From Mesorhizobium sp. M8A.F.Ca.ET.218.01.1.1 (GTDB lineage: Bacteria > Pseudomonadota > Alphaproteobacteria > Rhizobiales > Rhizobiaceae), in the NCBI RefSeq assembly GCF_004791165.1, contig NZ_SRUZ01000015.1, positions 1-64,000 on the forward strand: 64,000 bases of DNA. The letters are read 5' to 3'. Made by a program: the position numbers and the translations under genes. The notes beneath the pieces were generated by a model that was given only the letters and a program-made list of their open reading frames with translations, was not told the origin of the DNA and did not search any database. Shown in pieces: positions 17,186-25,847 of the stretch; the first letter of the stretch is position 1; each line of letters begins with the position of its first letter.

Positions 17186-18721
17186 TTACTCTGACTGCGC
17201 CTTGTTCACGCCACGCCGCGCTTTCTGCTCCTCGAGCAGCGTATAAGCCACAAAATATTTGTAGATATTTCCGACATACTGAACCGTTTCGCGCCCAACC
17301 ACCTTCGCGGCGCCGTTCTCCACATTGCCGAACCATAGATCGGGGTTGAGGCCCATCGTCTTCGCGGCACTGCGAAATTTGCGCAAGTTGCCAGGCCCGG
17401 CATTGTAGGCGGCAAGCGTCAACAGCGCCCTGTTGACTGGGTCGAGTTCGGCATCGTTCACATAGGTTGCCGACAAATAACGCATGTATTTTGCGCCCGC
17501 TTCTATATTGCGATCCGAGCTTTCCGCTATGCCGCTGATGCCTATCGCCTTATCGGCAGCAGTCGACGGCAACATTTGCATGATGCCGACGGCGCCCCGA
17601 GAGCTGCGTTCGCTCTGGTCGAGACGCGATTCCTGGTATCCCTGCGCGGCCAGCAGCAACGCATTGAGTTTGTAGGCAGCGCTATATTTCTCGAAGGCGT
17701 CGCGCAGAGCCTGGAATTTATCGACCTCGGACTGCTCGTAGGCGGAACGCACCATCTTGTCATCCTGGTAGTAGCGCTTCTTCAAAATGTTGCCGAAGGT
17801 CGTCCCGACCTTGTATTGCTTGACGAAAGCGTTGAGCCTTTTCATCAGTTCCGGGCTGTTCTTACGGACCGCCCAGGCGATTTCCCCGTCCTGCGCTATC
17901 GCAATGTCATCGTGCAGTTCGATGTTATCGAAGACCCTGGACCAGATCCGCGCCTTGTGGCCGTCGACCACGCACCAGGGCAGCAGGCCGGCATTGACCA
18001 TCTCCAGAAGATCCTCATCCTCGAGATTTTCGTCGATCGGCGCGATGCCGATCTCGGCTTGGCCCGCCGCGCGCCGGTCGCTGTTGAGCTTTTGCAGATG
18101 CTCGAAATAGCTGCTGCTCGCGCGAACGCGGATTTCCTTGCCGCCGAGATCGTCGATGGCGGCGATTTTCGGCGCGGCCGGGCCGGTGACCAGGATTTCT
18201 TTCACGCCGCTCGCCAGGGGATCCGTGAAGTCGACGATCTGCTGCCGTGATGGGGTAATCGTCAGATTTGCCGCGACAATGTCTCCGCGCCCTTCGATGA
18301 GCGCGGGAAGCAGCCGGTCCCGGGCCACCGGCACGAAGGCCACACGAATTTTTTCGATTTCCTTTTTCTTGTTCTTGTTGATCTGCCGCTCAAGCGCCTG
18401 GCCAAACTCGACCGCCGTGCCAAGTTGCTCACCACGGTCGATGAAGTAGATCGTCTTGCTGTAAGGGACCAGGATTCGGATAAGACGTCTCTTTTCCATT
18501 CCGCCGTAGTCGCCGGTCCAGGCGTCAAATCCGGGGCGCAAAGCGGCCTCTTTGGACTGTGAGAGATTGGGGAAAAGCAGCGAGGCCAGGGCAAGCACGA
18601 TGAGGGCCGGCACGATGCGCGCTACGGCCCTCCGGAAGATCAAAGCCGCGCCACGGCTGTTTCGCCTTGTCACCAGAAGGAAGAACTGAAAAGTATCGAG
18701 TATCAAGTCGGCCATTATCAT
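17186..18721 (-). CDS. MltF-like lytic transglycosylase with substrate-binding domain
   Basis: A 511-residue envelope protein with an N-terminal membrane segment (IVPALIVLALASLLFPNLS). A bacterial extracellular solute-binding (SBP family 3) domain covers about residues 80-320 (RILVPYSKTIYFID, ANLTITPSRQQIVDFTDPL). The C-terminal SLT lysozyme-like domain has the catalytic Glu in GYQESRLDQ, followed by GAVGIMQMLPSTAAD and AAYNAGPGNLRKF. This is the MltF architecture, in which the binding domain regulates cleavage of peptidoglycan. The N-terminal membrane helix looks uncleaved rather than a lipoprotein signal. It stands alone between two gene-poor stretches. Confidence 0.9.
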   Translation of the reverse strand: MIMADLILDTFQFFLLVTRRNSRGAALIFRRAVARIVPALIVLALASLLFPNLSQSKEAALRPGFDAWTGDYGGMEKRRLIRILVPYSKTIYFIDRGEQLGTAVEFGQALERQINKNKKKEIEKIRVAFVPVARDRLLPALIEGRGDIVAANLTITPSRQQIVDFTDPLASGVKEILVTGPAAPKIAAIDDLGGKEIRVRASSSYFEHLQKLNSDRRAAGQAEIGIAPIDENLEDEDLLEMVNAGLLPWCVVDGHKARIWSRVFDNIELHDDIAIAQDGEIAWAVRKNSPELMKRLNAFVKQYKVGTTFGNILKKRYYQDDKMVRSAYEQSEVDKFQALRDAFEKYSAAYKLNALLLAAQGYQESRLDQSERSSRGAVGIMQMLPSTAADKAIGISGIAESSDRNIEAGAKYMRYLSATYVNDAELDPVNRALLTLAAYNAGPGNLRKFRSAAKTMGLNPDLWFGNVENGAAKVVGRETVQYVGNIYKYFVAYTLLEEQKARRGVNKAQSE

Positions 18722-19603
18722 CCCGGTTCACCCCTCTGCTTCGCCGAGCCATCAGATCATGGATCGAACGTCATCCTGAGCCAACTGTTGCTGGAGTATG
18801 GTATTCGAGTTTTCTTGTGCACGACAAAAGCCCGCATCTTGGCCAAGTCGAGCCAGATGGCGGAAACTCGGCCAGGAGCATGTGTTCTCCATTGAGGCAT
18901 GCTCATTGGAAGCGATCGGCCATTTGCCACGGAACAAAGAAACGCCAGCGCGCCAACCGGCGCGATCCACGCGCAATGAAGTTGACATTGCCCCCCGCCT
19001 CCACGACCCTTGCACCGGCGTACCCACCGATGCCACCCGCTCCTTCATTGCGATCCGCATGGCGGTGCCTGGTCGCCAGCTTGCGGTTCGCTGCCCTAAA
19101 TAGCAGTTTTGGCGTTGCAGCGCCACGCCCAAGGGCGGCCCGCAAGACCGTCGCGGCAATGGAACTGCTTTCGGACAAGATCATGCTGCAGCAAGAACTG
19201 GATCACGACGACGTTTCGACAGTCACACTGACCTGAAGGCATGAAAGCCGCCGCATGTAGGGGGAATTGCGGCGAAAACAACCAGTTGATGCATGTCGCC
19301 CGGAAGTGTCCTCGTTCCGGAACCACGACATGGACAAATCAGAACCTTGAGGCAAGATGGCGATGGAGCAGGCCGAGCGTGCCGGTTTTGCGCAGGTCGA
19401 GGAACGATGTTCTGGGTCACCCCCGTTCGTTGCTATTCCCGTGAACGACGTCGACCGTACGGCCGGATCGCTTGGGGTGCGACTGGCGCCGCGCCACCCG
19501 GTCGGCGACCGCGAGCGACCGTTTCAGCGACGTTGGCGCCGAGGAGGTAAATCAGTTAAAACTAAATCAGGCGGAATTATTGTCCGCGATTTCAGGAGAC
19601 GAC
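18722..19603. other. Long gene-poor leader before the cyclase gene
   Basis: About 880 bases without a convincing gene. Several open frames of 60-190 codons overlap on both strands (for example 18798-19103 and 19357-19623, plus strand), but they have no recognisable domains and mixed codon use. The segment may hold gene debris and the promoters of the divergent transglycosylase and cyclase genes. Confidence 0.5.
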
Positions 19604-21481
19604 ATGTCCGAGGAGCATGTTGAGCGTCGGCTGGCGGCGATCCTGGCGGCTGATGTGGTCGGCTATAGCCGTCTTATGGAGGCCGACGAGGAGCACACGC
19701 TCAATCTCCTTCGGCAGCATCGACGGGAGTTCTTCGATCCGACCGTCACCAAGCACGGTGGGCGCATCTTTAAAGTGATGGGTGACGGCTTCCTGGTGGA
19801 GTTCGGCAGCGTAATCAATGCGGCGCGCTGCGCGGTCGAGATCCAACGCGGCATGTCCGAGCGGAATGTCGGCATCCCCGAGGCCCGGCATTTCAAGTTC
19901 CGCATTGGCATCAACCTTGGCGACATCATCGTCGACGGTGATGATTTCCATGGCGACGGCGTCAATCTTGCGGTGCGGCTGCAGGGGCTCGCAATACCCG
20001 GCGGCATCGCCTGCTCGGAAGTGGTGCGCCATGAGGTCGGCAACAAGCTGGGCGTCGACTTCGCCGATCAGGGCGCCAGGACCGTCAAGAACATTGCTCA
20101 GCCGGTGCACGTCTATTTCGCCAATTGGGACCAGGGCGTCTCGCAAGTCGAGACGCATATTGCAGCCAGGAGCGTCCAGACACTGGTGCGGTCCGACAAG
20201 CCGTCGGTGGCGATCCTCCCCTTCGCCAATCTGAGCAATGATCCCGACCAGCAGTATTTCAGCGACGGCATCACGGAAGATATCATAACCGACCTCTCGA
20301 ACGTCTCCGGCCTGTTCGTGCTCAGCCGCAATACCGTGTTCGCCTTCAAGGGCAGGACCGACAAGATGGAACGCATCGCCAGGGAACTTGGCGTCGGCTA
20401 CATTGTCGAGGGCAGCGTCCGCAAGGCGGGAAACCGGGTCAGGATCAATGCCGAGCTGATCGAGGGCGCCACGGACGGACACGTCTGGGCTGCCCGCTTC
20501 GACCGCGACCTCACCGACATCTTCGCCGTGCAGGACGAAATCGCCAAGGCGGTCGTGGCGCAGCTCAGGGTCAGGCTCCTGCCCGAAGAGAAGAAGGCTA
20601 TCGAGCTGGCGCCGACGGACAGTGTCGAAGCCTATACGCATTATCTTCGAGGCCGCGATTACAGCCACATCGCGACCAGAGCGAACCACCTGATGGCCAG
20701 ACAAAGCTACATCAGGGCCATCGAGCTTGATCCGGGATATGCCCGCGCTTATGCAGGCTTGGCGGTCTGCGACGTACGCCTTCAGTCGATCTACGGCTCT
20801 TCGATCCAGGTGGACGACATTCTCGCGACCGCCGACAAGACCCTGGCTCTGGACCCGAATCTGGCCGAGGCGCATTCAGCCAGGGGCTTTGCCCTGTCCC
20901 TCGCCGACCGCCGCTCCGAGGCCGCGGCGGCGTTCGAACAGGCCCTCACGCTCGACCCCAACTGCCACGAGGCCAACCGCTACTATGCCGAGTTCTGCGT
21001 GACCGGCGGCCAGTTCGAGCTCGCCGCGACGTACTTCCTGCGCGCGATGGAGATTAAACCGACCGACTACGGCGCACCGGTCATGCTGGTGAACGTCTTC
21101 CGCACTCTCGGCCAACAGAACGACGCGGAGCTTTATGCGCGGATCGCATTGGAGAGAGCGGAAGAGGAACTCCGTCTGCATCCGGAGAACGCCAATTGTG
21201 CCTGCCTGGGAGCGATCGTGCTGGCCTTCCTTGGTGAACGCGAGAAGGCCGCGAAGTGGCTTGGCCGGTCTCTGGAAATCGACCCTGGCGATATCAACGT
21301 CCAATACAACGCCGCTTGTACCTATGCGTTGCTGGGAGAATTCGAACGCTCGATCGACCTTTTGGAAGTGTGGCTACCGCAGGCTGGCGCCGAGATGAGA
21401 CTCTGGTTCAAGAACGATTCCGATTTCGCCTCTGTTCGCAGTCATCCCCGCTACCAGAAGTTGCTCCAGCTCCTGCAGTAG
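19604..21481 (+). CDS. Class III adenylate/guanylate cyclase with TolB-like and TPR domains
   Basis: A 625-residue protein with three parts. Residues 8-185 are a class III cyclase domain with the two metal-binding Asp (Asp17 in AADVVGYS and Asp61 in VMGDGF), a Lys at the base-recognition position (FKVMGDG) and GDGVNLAVRL for the transition-state residues. Residues about 205-330 match the TolB N-terminal-like module (SVAILPFANLSNDPDQQYFS and GYIVEGSVRKAGNRVRI). The rest is tetratricopeptide repeats. This domain set is common and multicopy in Mesorhizobium and related rhizobia. The ATG at 19604 follows AGGAGAC. It should make cAMP; no membrane segment is visible. Confidence 0.92.
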   Translation: MSEEHVERRLAAILAADVVGYSRLMEADEEHTLNLLRQHRREFFDPTVTKHGGRIFKVMGDGFLVEFGSVINAARCAVEIQRGMSERNVGIPEARHFKFRIGINLGDIIVDGDDFHGDGVNLAVRLQGLAIPGGIACSEVVRHEVGNKLGVDFADQGARTVKNIAQPVHVYFANWDQGVSQVETHIAARSVQTLVRSDKPSVAILPFANLSNDPDQQYFSDGITEDIITDLSNVSGLFVLSRNTVFAFKGRTDKMERIARELGVGYIVEGSVRKAGNRVRINAELIEGATDGHVWAARFDRDLTDIFAVQDEIAKAVVAQLRVRLLPEEKKAIELAPTDSVEAYTHYLRGRDYSHIATRANHLMARQSYIRAIELDPGYARAYAGLAVCDVRLQSIYGSSIQVDDILATADKTLALDPNLAEAHSARGFALSLADRRSEAAAAFEQALTLDPNCHEANRYYAEFCVTGGQFELAATYFLRAMEIKPTDYGAPVMLVNVFRTLGQQNDAELYARIALERAEEELRLHPENANCACLGAIVLAFLGEREKAAKWLGRSLEIDPGDINVQYNAACTYALLGEFERSIDLLEVWLPQAGAEMRLWFKNDSDFASVRSHPRYQKLLQLLQ

Positions 21482-21619
21482 CGATACGCATTGTTCTTGG
21501 GGCAATTTTGTTGCCGACAATCAAGAACCGTCCTTCAGGAAGAATTAACCCGACAAACCAACGCCCTCGCCATCTCACGGATATTATGTTATGTTACTAA
21601 TATAACCGAGAGGTGGGGA

Positions 21620-22951
21620 ATGGGTACCCGGTTCAGGCTGTTTGTTCAGCCTCCGTTCGAAGACCCTACGTCAAGCCCCGAGATCATTACGGTTTCTTCC
21701 CCGCGAGGCAGCGTCGGAGCTGGCCCGTCCGACGATCGTATGTATGTCGTCGAGCCGGTCGACAAGACGCGGCCCTATGGCGTCAACCACGGCCCGTTGG
21801 GTACGCCCGTTATCTCCCTGCCGCCCTGGACGCGAGCGATCCTCGATCCGGCCGTTCCCGATGAGGAAGGCAATTTCGATCATTATCAGCCCTCGACGCC
21901 CGGCTTCGAAGCAGCCCACGCGTTCGGGTGCGCGCGCTTCACCCTCGACGTTTGGGAGCGTTACATCGGCCAGCCGATCACCTGGCATTTCCACGATCAC
22001 TACGACCGTCTGGAAATTTCGATCCTGCCAGGTTGGGACAACGCCCAATACGGCTATGGCTTCCTTGAGCTCGGCAGCCAATTCGTGAAGGACGGACGCA
22101 CGCTCCCGTTCAGCCTCGACTTCGATATTATCGCGCACGAGGTTGGCCATGCATTCGTCTACAGCGTCCTTGGCATACCGAACCCGGGCGCTGAGTTCCC
22201 CGAATATCTGGGCTTTCAGGAGGCCTTTTCGGACTGCGTTTCGTTGATCGCGGCCATGCATTTTCCCTCCGTGATCGATAATGTCCTGACGGTGACGCGT
22301 GGGAACCTCTACATCGCCAACCAACTCTCTCGATTCTCGGAATTCTCGCCGCACCGCCAGATACGCGAGGCCAACAACAAGCGGACGATGGCCGACTTTG
22401 CCGACGGCTGGACCGACGAGCATGCACTGTCACAACCTCTCACGGGCGCCGTCTTCGACATTCTGGTCGATGTCTTTCACGAGAGCTTGGTGGCTCGAGG
22501 ACTGATCTCGCCGGAGGCCGAAAATCTTGCCGACCTCGCCGAGATCGATCCAGCCGCCGAGCTGCCGATCCAGGAAGTCTTTGACCGCGATTTCGCTCGC
22601 AACCCGGAAGGTTTCGTCGAAGCGCTGCTCGACGCGCGGGATATCGTGGGTACCTATCTCGCCGAGACGCTTTGGGCTCTCGCCCCGGATTTCCTGGACT
22701 ACCGTGACGTGGCGAGAACGATGCTCGCGGTCGACGACAGCATGACCGGAGGAGAACTATCGAGGATCATCTTCCGGGATTTCGACCGAAGAGGGATTTT
22801 TCGCTACCGTGCCGGGCCTCGCCTGACGAAGCCAAACCGAAAGAGCCATGTTCATGAGGGCCGAATCGCTCATCCACTAGACCAGGCGCGCCTGCCGGAC
22901 ATGAGCTATTTCGAGAAATATTGGATGTCCAGAAGTGGCGCCGACCTTTGA
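21620..22951 (+). CDS. Putative gluzincin metalloprotease
   Basis: A 443-residue protein of no family I can name precisely. It has HEVGH at residues 173-177 within DFDIIAHEVGHAFVYSVLG, and a Glu about 24 residues later in FQEAFSDC, the layout of gluzincins such as thermolysin-like M4 enzymes. No signal peptide is visible, so it is either cytoplasmic or exported by a non-classical route. The C-terminal third (EVFDRDFARNPEGFVEALLD) looks helical. The ATG at 21620 follows GAGGTGGGG. It leads a three-gene plus-strand group with the GRSGGAM-repeat protein (26-base gap) and a small beta protein, suggesting a joint function. Confidence 0.75.
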   Translation: MGTRFRLFVQPPFEDPTSSPEIITVSSPRGSVGAGPSDDRMYVVEPVDKTRPYGVNHGPLGTPVISLPPWTRAILDPAVPDEEGNFDHYQPSTPGFEAAHAFGCARFTLDVWERYIGQPITWHFHDHYDRLEISILPGWDNAQYGYGFLELGSQFVKDGRTLPFSLDFDIIAHEVGHAFVYSVLGIPNPGAEFPEYLGFQEAFSDCVSLIAAMHFPSVIDNVLTVTRGNLYIANQLSRFSEFSPHRQIREANNKRTMADFADGWTDEHALSQPLTGAVFDILVDVFHESLVARGLISPEAENLADLAEIDPAAELPIQEVFDRDFARNPEGFVEALLDARDIVGTYLAETLWALAPDFLDYRDVARTMLAVDDSMTGGELSRIIFRDFDRRGIFRYRAGPRLTKPNRKSHVHEGRIAHPLDQARLPDMSYFEKYWMSRSGADL

Positions 22952-22977
22952 CCGACATGCAGATGATGGGGTGATCC

Positions 22978-23574
22978 ATGACGACTGAAACCATTCTAAG
23001 TACCTCAACCATACATTTGTTCGGTAGAGTTCTTGAAGATTTGAAGCTCAAGAAGAGGGTCGATGGGGGACGGCCTCCAAGGCTTGGCAACAATAGATTC
23101 CTGCAGAACCAGATCGACGCTTCCGGTAGCCTGCTGGCAAGGATCTATGCGTTCACCTTTGAAGCGCAGTTCTACGAGCTGGCCCGACCGACCATACTTC
23201 TTGTCCATGGGCCTGGCACTGTCGTTGATTATCCGGCCCCGGGGGACACCGATCTCAAGGTCATGAGCCGCGGTCCAAGCGACCCTGCCTATACCGGACT
23301 GTCATCGCAGATAGGCTCGTTCGCGCGCGGAATGCAGGTCTGGGTCTACGACAAGAGTGACCTGACAATGCGGCTGGAACTCGACACCGGAACGCTCGAA
23401 GATGTCCTGTTGAGTGCTGAGCTGGACCCGCGTTCGTTTGGTCGATCGGGCGGAGCAATGGGCAGATCCGGCGGTGCGATGGGGCGATCCGGCGGCGCCA
23501 TGGGCAGGTCCGGCGGTGCGATGGGACGGTCCGGTGGCGCCATGAACCGCGGCGGGCGCGGCGATATGGACTAG
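22978..23574 (+). CDS. Hypothetical protein with five C-terminal GRSGGAM repeats
   Basis: A 198-residue protein I do not recognise. Residues 1-154 look like a small globular alpha/beta domain (SLLARIYAFTFEAQFYELAR, GLSSQIGSFARGMQVWVYDK, MRLELDTGTLEDVLLSAELD). Residues 155-189 are five exact copies of the heptapeptide GRSGGAM, closed by NRGGRGDMD. There is no signal peptide or membrane segment. The gene starts 26 bases after the metalloprotease stop. The domain-plus-repeat layout could be a carrier or substrate for the neighbouring protease, a low-complexity binding tail, or a leader-core precursor; none of these is established. Confidence 0.7.
   Translation: MTTETILSTSTIHLFGRVLEDLKLKKRVDGGRPPRLGNNRFLQNQIDASGSLLARIYAFTFEAQFYELARPTILLVHGPGTVVDYPAPGDTDLKVMSRGPSDPAYTGLSSQIGSFARGMQVWVYDKSDLTMRLELDTGTLEDVLLSAELDPRSFGRSGGAMGRSGGAMGRSGGAMGRSGGAMGRSGGAMNRGGRGDMD
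23440..23544 (+). repeat. Five tandem 21-base units encoding GRSGGAM
   Basis: Five in-frame 21-base units. The encoded peptide is identical in all five, while the codons differ: Arg is CGA, AGA, CGA, AGG, CGG; Ser is TCG or TCC; Gly and Ala codons vary at the third position. Synonymous drift with unchanged protein points to selection on the peptide rather than recent duplication. Confidence 0.95.
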
Positions 23575-23616
23575 CGTTTTCGATCGTTAATTGAGAAGGC
23601 CGAAGGGAGATGGGCC

Positions 23617-23994
23617 ATGGCGAGAGTAGATATAGTACGTGTCGATACACCTGAAGGGAATGCTGTAAGAGGCGGAGATCCGGTTACGGTCAGTGTGACG
23701 GTAGCCCCAGACCGTGGTTGGTTTAACGACACGGAATACCTGGTAATTGACTTTATCGATGCTGGCACTTTAAAGAGCGAGCCATATCTAGTGGTATTCG
23801 ACAACGACGTAACCATTGAAGATACGACGACAATTACCTTTAAAGTTAAAGCACAAGACGGGGCTTCACCCGGGGAATACTACGTTCGCATCAAGAATGA
23901 AACTTTCGAGGAAACCATCGTAAGCGGCTCTGAGGATGGAACCATCACTGTGTCCCTGAAGCTGGTCACTTCCAAGCAAAAAAGCTGTGACTAG
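23617..23994 (+). CDS. Small Ig-like/CARDB-like beta protein, AT-richer
   Basis: A 125-residue protein predicted to be mostly beta strands (VDIVRVDTPEGNAVRGG, DPVTVSVTVAPDRGWF, TTTITFKVKAQDGASPGEYY). The pattern resembles bacterial Ig-like or CARDB-type sandwich domains, but I cannot assign a family. There is no signal peptide. Its base composition is visibly lower in GC than the flanking genes, with codons such as AAA, GTA and TTA, suggesting more recent acquisition. A possible RBS (GAAGGGAG) precedes the ATG. It follows the GRSGGAM-repeat gene by 42 bases and probably belongs to the same transcript. Confidence 0.65.
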   Translation: MARVDIVRVDTPEGNAVRGGDPVTVSVTVAPDRGWFNDTEYLVIDFIDAGTLKSEPYLVVFDNDVTIEDTTTITFKVKAQDGASPGEYYVRIKNETFEETIVSGSEDGTITVSLKLVTSKQKSCD

Positions 23995-24035
23995 CCGTAA
24001 AGTCACAAGTCACATCGGTATCAACGGCTCTGCCC

Positions 24036-24208
24036 TCATGCCGGCGAAATCTTGCCAGGGTTCATGATGTCCGCGGGCCAAGCATCTGCTTGATCATGCG
24101 GCTTCCGCGGCGGCCTCCCCCAAGTCTTTCAGCTCGCTCCTTGTTACGGACGAACCCCGGCTCCCGGAAGGCCGTTCGACTTTGGGCGTTCTTGAGAGCC
24201 CCAACCAT
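24036..24208 (-). pseudogene. Possible C-terminal remnant of an FAD-linked oxidase
   Basis: On the minus strand, one frame reads GSRMIKQMLGPR and, after a one-base shift, another reads ADIMNPGKISPA and stops at 24036. Joined, this resembles the C-terminal end of glycolate/D-lactate-type FAD-linked oxidases, where a Met/Ile-Lys-x-x-Leu-Asp helix leads to the invariant NPGK. The rest of such a gene is absent. The reading depends on a short stretch and an assumed frameshift, so it may be chance. Confidence 0.3.
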
Positions 24209-24220
24209 GAGCGCCAGAAA

Positions 24221-25027
24221 TCAGCCCTTCGCCCCCTCCGCCTTGCGGACCGACGCCTGGTGCACCAGCGAGGTCCAGCTGTTGGTCGAGGCGAGGTGGC
24301 AATAGAGCAGGTCGAGCGCGCCTGACTTTCTGAGGTCGAGGAAAGCCTCGTCGCTCAATTTGTTGAAGGCCGCTTCGTCGATCACCTGGAAATCGGTGAG
24401 GTTGAGCACTTCGCCGCCTTCCAGCGTCACCTTGCTCTGGCGCGGCGAAAACAGGCCATGCGCGTCGATCTTGTCGACCATCTCGCGGGTGGCCCTGAAG
24501 TCGATCTGGAACTGGTTGCAGAAGGCGAGCGCCTGCTTGGTGGCCTCGGTCGGTTCGTTTCCGCTGAAGAACGGCAGCACCTTGTCGTCACGGAACGGTG
24601 CCACGAGCTGGTCGACGACACGCTCGCTCGCCCGGTCGACGCACAGCGTCAGCCGGCCGGCCGACGTCGGGTCCTCGGCCAGGATGAAGGGATAGCGGCG
24701 GACATAGGCCGGGATGTAATGCGGCGCGTTCCACATGCCGTCGGCATCGACGAACAGGTTTTCGTCCTGGCGCACGCCGGTGATGATGACAGGCGCCTTG
24801 CCGGCGCCGATGAAGACGATCGGGTAGGAGCGCATCGCCGCCGGCATCTCCGACGCCACCACCGGAATGGCGTGCGCCGAGCCCGCGAAGGAAAAATCGC
24901 TGCGCGCGGTCAGCCCCAGCGAGCCGTGCCGGATCGGGTTGAGCGCCTCTGGCCTCGTATAGAACAACGGCATGGCGTCGCCCCCCTTTGCCGGCGCCGT
25001 CCCTGTTTTCGCACCACTTTCAGCCAT
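24221..25027 (-). CDS. SapC-like family protein
   Basis: A 268-residue protein matching the SapC family in the sense of the Pfam name (not the ABC permease SapC). Visible marks are FYTRPEALNPIRHGSLGL, AIPVVASEMPAAMRSYPIVF, PHYIPAYVRRYPFILAE and FCNQFQIDFRATREMVDKI. Members occur near surface-layer or TonB-linked genes in many proteobacteria, but their role is not firmly established. There is no signal peptide. The ATG at 25027 follows AAGGACGG. It stands divergent from the DUF6916-like gene, at the edge of the surface-oriented region. Confidence 0.82.
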   Translation of the reverse strand: MAESGAKTGTAPAKGGDAMPLFYTRPEALNPIRHGSLGLTARSDFSFAGSAHAIPVVASEMPAAMRSYPIVFIGAGKAPVIITGVRQDENLFVDADGMWNAPHYIPAYVRRYPFILAEDPTSAGRLTLCVDRASERVVDQLVAPFRDDKVLPFFSGNEPTEATKQALAFCNQFQIDFRATREMVDKIDAHGLFSPRQSKVTLEGGEVLNLTDFQVIDEAAFNKLSDEAFLDLRKSGALDLLYCHLASTNSWTSLVHQASVRKAEGAKG

Positions 25028-25346
25028 CGTCCGTCCTTTTCTCCCGCAAGCCGTTCAAGCCGGCCAATCAGCGTCCGGCGTCGCTGCCGAAGCTCTGTCT
25101 TGTTGCGCCAGGCGCGTATCGGAACAAAGTACTACAGTGTCGCCGGCACGCGCAAAAGGACATGGGCTGCTGTATTTTGCGGTTTGCGGCGGTGAATTGT
25201 CTTGGGCGCCGAGCGCTTCGCGCGATGGCGCACAACCCCAGGAAAGTGTTCGACGATTTTCCGTTCTGAACGACGGGAATTAAACAGTTCTGGACAGCTC
25301 GCGGCGAAGCGGCGACAGTGCTGCAAACGGCTTTGAGGCGAGCGCA
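25028..25346. other. Intergenic region between divergent genes
   Basis: About 320 bases between the SapC-like gene and the DUF6916-like gene. It should contain both promoters. A locally AT-richer stretch (GGGAATTAAACAGTTCT near 25276-25292) is a candidate promoter zone, but I see no convincing consensus, repeat or small gene. Confidence 0.45.
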
Positions 25347-25622
25347 ATGGCGGCGGCCGCGGATTTCGAACAAGCGATCGGGCAGGCGTTCATCGTCGAG
25401 ACCGGAGGCGGGCGTATCTCGCTCGAACTGAGCGCCGTCAACCGCATCGCGGCCAGCCCGCGCCCGGGCGGCGGTTTTTCCCTGCTGTTCCGGGGACCGC
25501 GCGAGATCGCGCTGCCGCAGGCGACCTACAGCCTTGCCGGCACCAGCGGGGTCCACGACATCTTCATCGTGCCGGTTGCAGCCGACGCGGCCGGCCGGAC
25601 CTACGAAGCGGTGTTCAATTAA
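25347..25622 (+). CDS. DUF6916-like small protein
   Basis: A 91-residue protein with the layout of the DUF6916 family: an N-terminal FEQAIGQAFIVETGGG, a central FSLLFRGPREIALPQATYSL and a closing IFIVPVAADAAGRTYEAVFN. Such small proteins are often found beside tandem tail-collar genes, as here, where the collar operon converges on it from the other side of a repeat. It is expected to be a compact beta domain; no function is known to me. Confidence 0.75.
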   Translation: MAAAADFEQAIGQAFIVETGGGRISLELSAVNRIAASPRPGGGFSLLFRGPREIALPQATYSLAGTSGVHDIFIVPVAADAAGRTYEAVFN

Positions 25623-25670
25623 CGCCGGTTTTGAGCTGCAGGGCCAAAAAGCGACAATCTTAGCCGTCGG

Positions 25671-25838
25671 CGCCGCCCCTCACTGTCGCACATCTCTCCC
25701 CGTAAACGGGGCGAGAGCGGCTGGCCGCAACGCCGGCGCATTTTCTGCAACGCTTGTGATTGGCGAAAGCGGCGATGACAGCGCCCCTCGCCCCGTTTAC
25801 GGGGAGAGGATGCCGGCAGGCAGGTGAGGGGCAGCGCC
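25671..25838. repeat. Type B intergenic palindromic repeat pair
   Basis: The inverted arms are GGCGCCGCCCCTCAC plus CTCTCCCCGTAAACGGGG at the left, and CCCCGTTTACGGGGAGAGG plus GGTGAGGGGCAGCGCC at the right. Between them is a spacer containing TGATTGGCGAAAG. The same pair occurs at 45634 and 47081. It lies between the convergent DUF6916-like and GNAT genes. Confidence 0.85.
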
Positions 25839-25847
25839 AACCAACGA

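Noticed and set aside
19592..20875. A 427-codon minus-strand frame inside the cyclase gene
   Set aside because: It is a shadow frame; the plus strand encodes catalytic residues of a class III cyclase and a TolB-like module.
23440..23544. CRISPR array suspicion at the 21-base tandem repeats
   Set aside because: The units are directly contiguous without spacers, in frame, and encode an exact heptapeptide; they are coding repeats.
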